This document shows positions 1 to 7,206 of a DNA stretch of 13,478 nucleotides, piece by piece. Where the stretch lies: NCBI GenBank assembly GCA_937915915.1, contig CALGGN010000414.1:1-13478 (forward strand), given 5' to 3'. The notes under the pieces were generated by a model. The model worked only from the letters and a program-made list of their open reading frames with translations, had not been told where the DNA came from and ran no database searches. The position numbers and the translations under genes are program-made. Source of the DNA: an uncultured Selenomonas sp. (GTDB lineage Bacteria > Bacillota > Negativicutes > Selenomonadales > Selenomonadaceae). The number at the start of each line of letters is the position of its first letter. Position 1 is the stretch's first letter.

Positions 1-45
1 CCACCGAGATCTACACTCTTTCCCTACACGACGCTCTTCCGATCT
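1..45 (+). other. Illumina P5/TruSeq universal adapter (sequencing artefact)
   Basis: These bases match the Illumina universal (P5 side) adapter, missing only its first bases. The match includes the flow-cell part, the read-1 primer site and the terminal GCTCTTCCGATCT at 33-45. It is library-construction sequence and not part of the organism. Genomic sequence begins at base 46. The contig was therefore built from at least one untrimmed read, and the true upstream neighbour of the first gene is missing. Confidence 0.98.
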
Positions 46-82
46 CCCACACATTCTGATAACGCCTCGGAAGCTGGGATAG
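46..82 (+). CDS. Possible C-terminal tail of an upstream gene
   Basis: In the frame starting at base 47 the first genomic bases read PHILITPRKLG and then TAG at 80-82, just before the ribosome binding site of the next gene. The spacing fits the end of an upstream operon member, and nonulosonate loci often carry further sugar-precursor genes there. Eleven residues are too few to identify a family, and the adapter removes the rest. A second frame is also open here, so this may be only leader sequence. Confidence 0.2.
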
Positions 83-83
83 G

Positions 84-89
84 AAGGAG
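84..89 (+). promoter_or_regulatory. Ribosome binding site that sets the neuB start
   Basis: AAGGAG ends ten bases before the ATG at 100 and only four before an in-frame TTG at 94. The spacing and the start codon both favour the ATG at 100. Confidence 0.7.
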
Positions 90-99
90 ACAGTTGCAT

Positions 100-966
100 A
101 TGAAGAATCAGTACGTTATAGCAGAAATAGGGTGCAATCATAAAGGAGATTTGGATATTGCAAAGGAAATGATTAAGATTGCAGCAGAATATTGCAAAGT
201 GGATGCCGTGAAATTTCAAAAGAGAAACAACAGGGAATTGCTGTCGGAGGAAGAATACAATGCACCTCATCCAAATCCGGAAAATTCCTATGGAGATACC
301 TATGGTGCGCATCGGGAAGCACTGGAGTTTACAGTGGAGCAGCATGCTGAACTTAAACATGCTTGTGAGGAATGGGGATTGGTATATAGTACATCTGTAT
401 GGGATGTGACTTCCGCAAAAGAGATTATTTCACTGAATCCGGTATTTATCAAAGTTCCATCGGCATGTAATCTTGATTTTCCCTTGTTGGAAGTATTGGC
501 CAAGGACTATAAAGGAGAGATTCATCTTTCCGTTGGCATGACGAACCAGACGGAAGAGGATGAAATTGTCTCATTTTTTGATCAATATCATCGTTGCGGG
601 GATCTTGTTTTATATTCCTGCACGTCAGGCTACCCTGTGGCATTCGAAGATTTATCGCTTCGTGAGATTTTGCGCCTCAAAGAAAAATTTGGTAAGCGAG
701 TGAAGGCCATTGGTTTTTCTGGTCATCATCTGGGAATCGCAGCTGATATTGCCGCTTTGACGTACGGCGCAACTTATTTTGAGCGCCATTTTACATTAGA
801 CCGCACGTGGAAGGGGACTGATCATGCAGCCAGCTTAGAGCCTACAGGCATGCGGAAACTGGTTCGTGATATCCATAACGTATCCAAGGCATTGAACAAC
901 AAGGAAAAGGAAATTCTTGATGTGGAATCTGTGCAAAGAAAGAAGTTGAAACATGTACGGCATTAA
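100..966 (+). CDS. neuB: NeuB-type nonulosonic acid synthase, short form without SAF domain
   Basis: Cytosolic enzyme expected to condense phosphoenolpyruvate with an N-acetyl-hexosamine (ManNAc, its 6-phosphate or a diamino analogue) into a nonulosonic acid. The 288 residues cover the NeuB TIM barrel. Visible motifs are AEIGCNHKGD (residues 8-17), VKFQKR (37-42), STSVWD, the KVPSACN segment, CTSGYP, GFSGHHLG (205-212) and ERHFTLDRTWKGTDHA (228-243). His209 and His230 fit the metal-binding histidines of the family. Two things are unusual. Most NeuB proteins run to about 340-350 residues with a C-terminal SAF (antifreeze-like) domain, whereas this one stops just after the barrel. The usual SDH motif also reads SGH. 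The stop falls inside the start of the next gene (14-base overlap), so the two are probably translationally coupled. Whether the product is sialic, legionaminic, pseudaminic acid or Kdn cannot be read from the sequence. Confidence 0.93.
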   Translation: MKNQYVIAEIGCNHKGDLDIAKEMIKIAAEYCKVDAVKFQKRNNRELLSEEEYNAPHPNPENSYGDTYGAHREALEFTVEQHAELKHACEEWGLVYSTSVWDVTSAKEIISLNPVFIKVPSACNLDFPLLEVLAKDYKGEIHLSVGMTNQTEEDEIVSFFDQYHRCGDLVLYSCTSGYPVAFEDLSLREILRLKEKFGKRVKAIGFSGHHLGIAADIAALTYGATYFERHFTLDRTWKGTDHAASLEPTGMRKLVRDIHNVSKALNNKEKEILDVESVQRKKLKHVRH

Positions 967-2146
967 ACGAAAGACAGTTGCATTCATCCCGGTACGCGGT
1001 GGCAGCAAGAGCATACCGCTTAAAAATATCAAGCCATTCTGCGGAAAGCCACTGGTTTATTGGACAGTGAAGGCAGCATCGGAGGCATCGGGCATAGATG
1101 AGGTGTATGTGGCTACAGACAGTGACAAGATTCGTGATGCAGTTGAGAAGTTCCATCTGCCAAAAGTGAGGGTCATTTCCCGTTCATCCTCCACCGCTAC
1201 GGATACAGCTTCCACGGAGTCCGCGATGCTGGAGTTTGCAGCTCAGAGAGAATTTGATGACATTGTGCTTATTCAGGCAACAAGCCCGCTCCTCACGGGA
1301 AGAGATCTGGATGGTGGACTGCAGATGTATCGGAAGGATGGAATTGACAGTCTTCTGTCCGTTGTCCCGCAAAAGCGGTTTATTTGGCAGCCTTCCGGCG
1401 AAAATACGGCCATACCGACAAATTATCAGGTAGACCGTCGTCCACGCAGGCAGGAGTTTGAGGCATATTGTGTGGAGAATGGAGCGTTCTATATTTGTGC
1501 AAGAGAGGCGCTGCTGTCCACTAAGTGCCGTCTGAACGGTACCATCGCTGCTTATCGGATGCCGGAAGACACATATTTTGAGATTGACGAGCCGTCGGAT
1601 TGGATCGTTATGGAAGCATTGATGCGAAAGCGACAGAGCACAGCAGGCGATCAAAGGCTGTCCCGGATTTCCCTCCTGATAACAGACGTGGATGGTGTAC
1701 TGACCGATGCGGGCATGTACTATGATCAGGGTGGGGATGCCTTGAAGAAATTCAACACCCGCGACGGCATGGGAATCGCGAGGTTGCGGGAGCATGGCAT
1801 AAAGACCATGATTCTCACGGGAGAGGAAACGGGAATCGTCGCTGCCCGTGCCCAAAAGCTAAAGGTCGACTTTCTCTATCAGGGTGTCAAGGATAAGTCA
1901 AAATTTTTGCAGGAGTTCATGGATGCCCACAAGGAATACGCACCGGAACATATTGCCTATATCGGCGATGACCTCAACGACCAGGTGGCAATGAACCTCA
2001 TCGGCTACTCTGCAGCCCCAGCGGATGCAGTGCCAGAGATACGGGAACAGGTCGATTACCTATGCTGCCAAAGGGGCGGTGAAGGCTGTGTCAGGGAACT
2101 GGCAGATAGGATTCTTGCCATGAGGGAACAGGGAAGAAAAGTATAG
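953..2146 (+). CDS. neuA: CMP-nonulosonate synthetase fused to KdsC-like HAD phosphatase
   Basis: Bifunctional cytosolic protein of 397 residues. Residues 8 to about 230 form a NeuA-type cytidylyltransferase that joins CMP from CTP to a nonulosonic acid. It shows the nucleotide-binding IPVRGGSKSIPLKNIK (12-27) and QATSP (108-112). From about residue 240 a second domain matches the KdsC / nonulosonate-9-phosphate phosphatase branch of the HAD superfamily. It has motif I TDVDGVLTD (Asp245 nucleophile, Asp247 acid/base), motif II Thr289 in LTGE, a lysine in the GVKDK segment (near 313) and motif IV GDDLND (338-343). Since all HAD motifs are intact, the domain should be active, unlike the C-terminal HAD-like domain of vertebrate CMAS, which is regarded as non-catalytic. 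The inference is that NeuB makes a 9-phosphate that this domain removes before CMP activation. It starts at ATG 953 inside neuB with only a weak ribosome binding site. Confidence 0.93.
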   Translation: MYGIKRKTVAFIPVRGGSKSIPLKNIKPFCGKPLVYWTVKAASEASGIDEVYVATDSDKIRDAVEKFHLPKVRVISRSSSTATDTASTESAMLEFAAQREFDDIVLIQATSPLLTGRDLDGGLQMYRKDGIDSLLSVVPQKRFIWQPSGENTAIPTNYQVDRRPRRQEFEAYCVENGAFYICAREALLSTKCRLNGTIAAYRMPEDTYFEIDEPSDWIVMEALMRKRQSTAGDQRLSRISLLITDVDGVLTDAGMYYDQGGDALKKFNTRDGMGIARLREHGIKTMILTGEETGIVAARAQKLKVDFLYQGVKDKSKFLQEFMDAHKEYAPEHIAYIGDDLNDQVAMNLIGYSAAPADAVPEIREQVDYLCCQRGGEGCVRELADRILAMREQGRKV

Positions 2147-2180
2147 AAACTGTGTTGGCGATGGATGAGAGCTGGAGGAT

Positions 2181-3203
2181 GTGCGTACCTCATTTGATAT
2201 TTGCTACGCACTAACAACAGAATCCTGGCCAAAACTTCACACCTTCAAGGAAGTGGTTGATATGGAAAATGGAATATATTACGAAATGCTGGATGATGTG
2301 TATGTTCATGTGAAAGCACGTTTTCTGGGTGGATGTGGTATAACGTACAAAGCAGATGGCACATTGCTTAAAGGCTGGTGCAATGGGCGGCAGCAGTTCT
2401 ACAATAAGGTTTTAGCCGGTGAATATTCCAACGTTATTCAGCTTACCTCTCCCCCCCTCCCCGATAAAATTTACGAAGACGAAACGATATGCATCTTAGC
2501 TAGAATGTGGGGCCATAATTATACCCATTTTACACTTGAAATCATGGATAAACTTTTATTTGCTGAATCAATTGGATTTCGCGGCAGGTATATGTTGTTT
2601 CATTCATCTTTTGCAGAGGAATTTTTGCGACTGTTTGGGATCGACGAGAAACGTATTTTATGGATTAGCGCGGAAGACGATGACAAAATCTTGTTTGTTA
2701 AGCATGCCCTTGAGATTGAAGGCTTCACATTGGGTTCAGACAAGGGCCTTCCTACCCTTGAAAACTACGTGAAAGATATGAAACCTTTATGCACGTCCAT
2801 ACAGACTTATCCTGCCAGGTTATATGTAAAAAGGATAGGGCGGCGAAAGCTTTTGGGTATTGATGACATTTTGGCATCCTTTGGGTTTGAAACGATGATT
2901 CCGGAAGAGCACACCGTGGCAGAGGAAGCTGAATATTTCCGACACGCTGATGTTGTTTTTTTGCCCCATGGTGCAGCAATGGCAAATACGATTTTTATGC
3001 GAAAAGGGACTGCAATCATAGAGACATTTCCCGCAAATTGGACAAATTTGATGACAATTCACGTTGCACATTACAAGGCAATCAATTACCGTATGCTGGT
3101 GGAGTCATGCTTGGGAAATAACCAAAAGAATCCGCAGGTGGATGACTACACCATTTCTCGGCTTCTTGTGCAACATACCCTAGAAGAATATGCCGTATCA
3201 TAG
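2181..3203 (+). CDS. Glycosyltransferase family 61 (DUF563)-like protein
   Basis: Predicted cytosolic sugar transferase of the GT61/DUF563 family; donor and acceptor are unknown. In a 340-residue reading, NYTHFTLEIMDKL (113-125) corresponds to the family's N-Y-x-H-x-x-x-(E/D) block. The C-terminal half carries LYVKR (214-218), a GFETMIPEE segment and the signature FLPHGAAMAN (260-269), followed by GTAIIETFP. No membrane segment is seen. The start is uncertain. GTG at 2181 has GGAGG only two bases away, while ATG at 2262 (residue 28) has AAGGA ten bases upstream and would give 313 residues; all recognised motifs lie after both. The gene looks more AT-rich than its neighbours and contains a run of seven C at 2451-2457. 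It follows the neuA gene by 34 bases (or 115 with the later start) and may be co-transcribed. Confidence 0.85.
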   Translation: MRTSFDICYALTTESWPKLHTFKEVVDMENGIYYEMLDDVYVHVKARFLGGCGITYKADGTLLKGWCNGRQQFYNKVLAGEYSNVIQLTSPPLPDKIYEDETICILARMWGHNYTHFTLEIMDKLLFAESIGFRGRYMLFHSSFAEEFLRLFGIDEKRILWISAEDDDKILFVKHALEIEGFTLGSDKGLPTLENYVKDMKPLCTSIQTYPARLYVKRIGRRKLLGIDDILASFGFETMIPEEHTVAEEAEYFRHADVVFLPHGAAMANTIFMRKGTAIIETFPANWTNLMTIHVAHYKAINYRMLVESCLGNNQKNPQVDDYTISRLLVQHTLEEYAVS

Positions 3204-3413
3204 GCCGAAGATGTCTCACGCTGCCGCAAGTGAAGATGTAACAGGCGTTATAACGAAAGAGTAGGATTCTTGCCATGAAGACATAATAAAGTAAGCAAGA
3301 CGGAAACCGTCCGATTTCCATCAGCCTTTACATGAAAACAGCCAATCGATCTGTGCCTTACGGCTTGATTTCTTGGGCTTCATAGTAAACATAGCAAAGG
3401 AGTTCGTGATAGC
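3204..3413 (+). promoter_or_regulatory. Longest intergenic gap; possible promoter region of the downstream gene run
   Basis: About 210 bases without a supported gene. It contains a small perfect hairpin, GACGG-AAA-CCGTC (3299-3311), with no T run after it, so it is not a convincing intrinsic terminator. TTGATT (3365-3370) and CATAAT (3282-3287) resemble promoter boxes but have no well-spaced partner. Two open stretches of 17 codons (ATG at 3211 and at 3332) lack ribosome binding sites. AAAGGAG near 3396-3402 is a clear ribosome binding site for the ATG at 3414. The position suits a promoter or a processing site, but none can be assigned. Confidence 0.3.
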
Positions 3414-6400
3414 ATGCAAAAAATGACGTATCTCTTTCCGTTTGACCGAGTTGCTCCCAAGAGCAATGTTGTCATCTACGGGACAGGGACGGCTGCCGGG
3501 GAATTTGCGGATGAGGTGGATGTGACCGGCTACTGCACGATTGCAGCGTGTATTCACTCTGGCACGGGCACCATGCCGAAGACGGTTCGGGGAAGGAAGG
3601 TCATCTCTCTGGATCAGATTTCGGACGTGCCTTTCGATTTTCTCGTCATATCCTCGGAGGATGCCGATGAGGCGCTGCAGGCAAAGAAAAGCCTTTCGGC
3701 ATTGGGTGTAGAGGAAAAGAGAATCCTTCTGGCCGGGGAGAACATCGTGTATCCATACACGGGAATTGACCATCCGGAGAGCAGCACCATGGTAAACGAT
3801 GATGTGATGCTGTACCTGTTCCCCTTTGGCGATATCCCTCACGGCAGCCGAGTCATCATTTACGGCGCGGGGGATGTGGGCAGGCAGTTCCTGGGGGAAC
3901 TGGAAACCGTTCCCTATTGCCAGGTCGTTGCCGTGGCGGACAGGAACACGGACTATACATCGGATGTTGTCCGCATCATTTCTCCCGAGCAAATTCCAAG
4001 TGAGGAATGCGATTACATTGTCATTGCCGTCAACAACACGGCAGCCGTGAACAGTATCAAGAAAATGTTGCAATCCATGGGTGTCCCGAAAGGAAAGCTG
4101 GTGGATGGCTCTTGGCGATATGCGGCGCCTAGGCGAAATGCACCCAAACTGAAAAAGAGAGGCAAGGGAGACAAAAAGGAGGGGGCGTCTCGTGCCCTTA
4201 GCTATACGGAAACGGTGCGCGGCATGTGGCTCAACCATGCGGAGACAGAGGAAATCATGAAATCCCTTCGCCAACTGTACTTGAACGATGCTGTATGGAA
4301 AAAGGAATCCAATGAGATTTGGCTGATCTATATTTCTCTGCTGCTGGAGCACAACCTCGCGGAAGAGGCCAAGGATGTTCTCCTGCGCTACATCCACAAG
4401 TATTCCACGAAGGACATTGCAAAATCCGCGCTCGTTTCTGAACTCGCCTTTCGCTTGGGGTATCGCAACCGAGCCATCACAGCAACCCAGACCGTTTGGA
4501 AAATACTGAAGAACAATACGGCAAAAGAGGAGTTTCTGGAATACATCAAGGGAAAGAGCATTGCCGTGGTAGGAAATGCAGGAACGGAGATCGGCACGGG
4601 CAATGGAGAGGAAATCGACGCCCACGATATCGTCATCCGTTTCAATAACTATCCCATGGAAGGCTATGAGAGGGACTATGGCACAAAGACGGATGTTTGG
4701 ATCCGGGTGGGAAACAATGAGGTTGAGCCGAGGAACATCCGCTCCTACCGTTTCGTGATTTTGGAGCCGGATCTTCCGAGAACTCTGCTTCGTTTTGACG
4801 TGGTGGATCTCTGGGTTCGCTATCTGGAATGCTTTCCCCAAAAGATTTTCTACATGGACAAAGAATTTAATACCCGGATGAGAGAGGAAACGGGGATGTA
4901 CTGTCCGTCCTCTGGATGCAAGATGATCTATTTCCTCTACCAGGCTCTTGGAAGTTTGGAGCATGTGCATCTGTACGGGTTTTCCCTTCTGTCCGAGCAA
5001 AAGGACTATGGGCACTACTACGACAATCTCTGCCAGCTCGAACACTACCATCCCATTACGGATGAGGAAATCCTCATCAAGAAGCTCTATGGGATCTACC
5101 GGGAAAAACAAACCCGTTCCATCTTCTATGTTGCGGCGTATCGGAAGGAGTCCGCAGAAGCCCTTCGTCTGCAGCAACGCTTGGTGGGCAATCGCTTTCA
5201 AAGTTTCCCCGTCCGCTACTTGTTCCGAGAGAGGGAGGAGGACAGTGAGTTAGCCGGTATTTGCGAGGGGATGCATGAGCGGATGCAGGATTTGACAAAG
5301 GGCGCAGATTTTGCAATACGGCATCCCGATGTACGTGAAAGCCTGAACCAAGGCGATACGGTCTGGATGATTTGCCATGATGTGGGAACGGCCTATGGCG
5401 CCTACCTCATGGGCGTAAAGTATATCTTGGTATATCACGGAGAAAACGCGGCATCTGACTGCAATACCGAACCAAACAAAGAGGAACGCAAAAATCTGGC
5501 CTTTATGGAAAAAATGGCTCTTATCCATGCTTGGCGGGTGTATTTCCTCACACGGGAAGCATGGGATTGCTTCTTGGAAACTACCGACATGGAACCTGAA
5601 ACAGTGAAAAAAATCTCCTTTGCCGATGCTCCGCTGTACTGGGATGCTCTTGGGGAGGGCACGGCAGAGAGCAGGAGTGACCGAGAGAGGTTCCGTGATT
5701 TGCTTTCTGCCGCCTTCCATCCGAGGAAGAAAACAGATCTCCTTCGTGACAGCTATCGGAGGATGATGATGGAGTTTGCACAAAGCAATCGGGAGATTCC
5801 CTGCGAGTCAGAGGTAAACCGGCGTTACCTCGGGGAATACAGGAATAAGTATGCCGGAAAATCCGTTGTCATTTGCGGGGCGGGAAGTTCTCTGGACAGC
5901 TTGAAGGAGCAGGACAAGGATACCATGTACATTGCCCTGAACCGTGCCCTGTTCTATGAGCCCATCTCCTTTGATTTCCTGTTCATGCAGGACTACCCCA
6001 CGGATGGACATAGCCTGGAGGACTACAACAGCTATGACTGTGTCAAGTTCTACGGCATCATCACGAATCCTTCCGTCCGCAGGCATTTGCGAGGAATGGG
6101 AGGAGCTGAAGTAGACTTCAAAGATGTAGCAAAAAAAATTAACAGATATGAATTATCCCCCATCTGGTACAACTACCGAGTTGATCATTTTGAATATGAT
6201 CTGGATAAAAGATTTGTGACCGATGCGCAATCCGTCTTGTTCAGTGCCTTGCAATTCGCCGTATTTGCCGGATTTCAAAAGATTTCCCTTTGCGGCATCG
6301 AGTTCAGCGATAAAAATTTCGGGGGCAAAGAAAATCCATCCCATTATGCGAGAAATGTTGGCAACAATCTCCGTTCCTTTAAGCACCAGCTCCTGATCGA

Positions 6401-7166
6401 GCGTCCGGACATTGAACTATCCATTCTGTACTCCGGGAATGAATGGCTGAAGGGCAACTTCAGAGCCTTGGACAGAACCAATATTCCCGTTACTGTCACC
6501 GGAATCTATACTTGGGATTATCGGAAGATGCTCCGTTTGCAAATGGACAGTTGCAAGGACGACTATCGCTTTGATTACGTCTATATCCCCGATGCACTGT
6601 GGGAAGAGTACAAGGGCAAAAGTGACATGCCTTTTTATGATGGAAATCCACTGAAGGTCGATGCAGTGCTGATGAAAATTCGGGAATATTGGGGGGAGGT
6701 TCTGATTGTTGCGGATGCCGACCTTGTATTCTTCCAAGAGACGAAAAGCAACCTGCTGACCTTGCTGGGAAACAGGGACATGCTCTTCTTGCAGGAGCGG
6801 CGTTCCGATGCTCCGAAGTATGAGCGAGCCGGCGCCAATATCAACATTGGATTCGTGGTGATCCGCTGCAACCAAGCCTCCCTGGAATTCTGGCAAAAAG
6901 TACGTGAGGAAGTTCTGCGGGAAAAAGGATGGGATCAGGAAATTGTCAACGAAATGATAAAGCGCGGAGAAAGCATTTCTTTTGCCATGTTGCCGGACAC
7001 TTATCTGAACGGAGGACAAATCACCCGTTCCAATCTGGCACGCCAGCATATCTGCACAGGCTGCGGCACCGTTGCAAAGAAATGGGGATTATCCAAGATA
7101 AAATTCCTCACGACAGCGTTGGAAAACTTTCGAGTGGGAGAATGGTTTGAGAATAAACATTTGTAA
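3414..7166 (+). CDS. Giant multidomain glycosyltransferase: 2x Rossmann, GT29 sialyltransferase, half GT-B, DUF115/GT42-like, GT-A
   Basis: A 1250-residue protein starting at ATG 3414 behind AGGAG (3398-3402). Residues 6-115 and 134-232 are two copies of a Rossmann-like domain, each opening with YLFPF and then IYGxG (22-25 and 150-153). A basic linker and a helical TPR-like segment (263-378) follow. Residues 380 to about 560 are a GT29 sialyltransferase domain: motif L IAVVGN (383-388) with EIDAHDIVIRFNN (400-412), motif S PSSG (498-501) to HLYGF, motif III HYYD (534-537) and motif VS HX4E (His546, Glu551). About 570-745 resembles the N-half of a GT-B enzyme (VAAYRKE; CHDVGTAYGA at 654-663), but no GT-B C-half follows. 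About 815-1010 is DUF115/GT42-like, with ICGAGSSLDS (820-829) and SLCGIEFSD (958-966). About 1020-1250 is a GT-A domain of the Nucleotid_trans/GT77 type, with DADLVFF (DxD 1101-1103), NIGF (1144-1147) and WDQE (1173-1176). No signal peptide or membrane helix is seen. It probably adds several residues, including a nonulosonic acid, to one acceptor. Confidence 0.9.
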   Translation: MQKMTYLFPFDRVAPKSNVVIYGTGTAAGEFADEVDVTGYCTIAACIHSGTGTMPKTVRGRKVISLDQISDVPFDFLVISSEDADEALQAKKSLSALGVEEKRILLAGENIVYPYTGIDHPESSTMVNDDVMLYLFPFGDIPHGSRVIIYGAGDVGRQFLGELETVPYCQVVAVADRNTDYTSDVVRIISPEQIPSEECDYIVIAVNNTAAVNSIKKMLQSMGVPKGKLVDGSWRYAAPRRNAPKLKKRGKGDKKEGASRALSYTETVRGMWLNHAETEEIMKSLRQLYLNDAVWKKESNEIWLIYISLLLEHNLAEEAKDVLLRYIHKYSTKDIAKSALVSELAFRLGYRNRAITATQTVWKILKNNTAKEEFLEYIKGKSIAVVGNAGTEIGTGNGEEIDAHDIVIRFNNYPMEGYERDYGTKTDVWIRVGNNEVEPRNIRSYRFVILEPDLPRTLLRFDVVDLWVRYLECFPQKIFYMDKEFNTRMREETGMYCPSSGCKMIYFLYQALGSLEHVHLYGFSLLSEQKDYGHYYDNLCQLEHYHPITDEEILIKKLYGIYREKQTRSIFYVAAYRKESAEALRLQQRLVGNRFQSFPVRYLFREREEDSELAGICEGMHERMQDLTKGADFAIRHPDVRESLNQGDTVWMICHDVGTAYGAYLMGVKYILVYHGENAASDCNTEPNKEERKNLAFMEKMALIHAWRVYFLTREAWDCFLETTDMEPETVKKISFADAPLYWDALGEGTAESRSDRERFRDLLSAAFHPRKKTDLLRDSYRRMMMEFAQSNREIPCESEVNRRYLGEYRNKYAGKSVVICGAGSSLDSLKEQDKDTMYIALNRALFYEPISFDFLFMQDYPTDGHSLEDYNSYDCVKFYGIITNPSVRRHLRGMGGAEVDFKDVAKKINRYELSPIWYNYRVDHFEYDLDKRFVTDAQSVLFSALQFAVFAGFQKISLCGIEFSDKNFGGKENPSHYARNVGNNLRSFKHQLLIERPDIELSILYSGNEWLKGNFRALDRTNIPVTVTGIYTWDYRKMLRLQMDSCKDDYRFDYVYIPDALWEEYKGKSDMPFYDGNPLKVDAVLMKIREYWGEVLIVADADLVFFQETKSNLLTLLGNRDMLFLQERRSDAPKYERAGANINIGFVVIRCNQASLEFWQKVREEVLREKGWDQEIVNEMIKRGESISFAMLPDTYLNGGQITRSNLARQHICTGCGTVAKKWGLSKIKFLTTALENFRVGEWFENKHL
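3429..4109 (+). repeat. Tandem duplication of a Rossmann-like domain within the 1250-residue protein
   Basis: Protein-level tandem repeat with a period of 128 residues. Copy 1 starts at 3429 and copy 2 at 3813. Both show YLFPF, a short polar turn, (V/I)IYG(T/A)G and a phenylalanine six to eight residues later. The DNA has diverged, so this is an old duplication. The fold resembles the nucleotide-binding N-domains found on sugar-modifying enzymes; its ligand is unknown. Confidence 0.75.
4207..5640 (+). repeat. Shared helical + GT29 + GT-B N-half module, copy 1
   Basis: This part of the 1250-residue protein aligns along its length with the 7252-8724 part of the next gene. Shared blocks include RFNNYP, DYGTKTDVW, RVGNNEV, PSSGC, VAAYRK, HDxGTAYGA and ADF. 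Similarity ends near FADAPLYW (about residue 745), after which the two proteins carry unrelated C-termini. This marks a recombination or domain-exchange boundary. Confidence 0.85.
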
Positions 7167-7194
7167 GACAAATGGTACCCGTAGAAGGGGAAAA

Positions 7195-7199
7195 GGGGG
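7195..7199 (+). promoter_or_regulatory. Ribosome binding site choosing ATG 7207
   Basis: A purine-rich AAAAGGGGGAAA stretch places GGGGG seven bases before ATG 7207. The earlier in-frame TTG at 7147 lies inside the previous gene and would add 20 basic residues not shared with the paralogue. ATG 7207 is therefore preferred. Confidence 0.7.
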
Positions 7200-7206
7200 A
7201 AACAGC

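Noticed and set aside
1184..1855. A 223-residue minus-strand frame opposite the NeuA-HAD gene
   Set aside because: The plus strand encodes intact NeuA and HAD motifs across this stretch; the antisense product matches nothing.
3299..3311. Hairpin GACGG-AAA-CCGTC as an intrinsic terminator
   Set aside because: The stem is only five pairs and no T run follows.
3211..3385. Two 17-codon open stretches in the intergenic gap
   Set aside because: No ribosome binding site, no recognisable product and chance length.
3321..5201. A 626-residue open frame on the minus strand
   Set aside because: It lies opposite the giant transferase gene, whose frame carries clear sialylmotifs and Rossmann motifs. The antisense product shows no recognisable domain and has no ribosome binding site in context; long antisense frames are common in codon-biased genes.
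6417..7049. A 210-residue minus-strand frame
   Set aside because: It is a shadow of the DUF115/GT-A region of the giant gene, without motifs.
7147..7206. Extended TTG start for the 728-residue protein
   Set aside because: It overlaps the previous gene, has no suitable ribosome binding site and adds a basic stretch absent from the paralogue; ATG 7207 has a well-spaced GGGGG.
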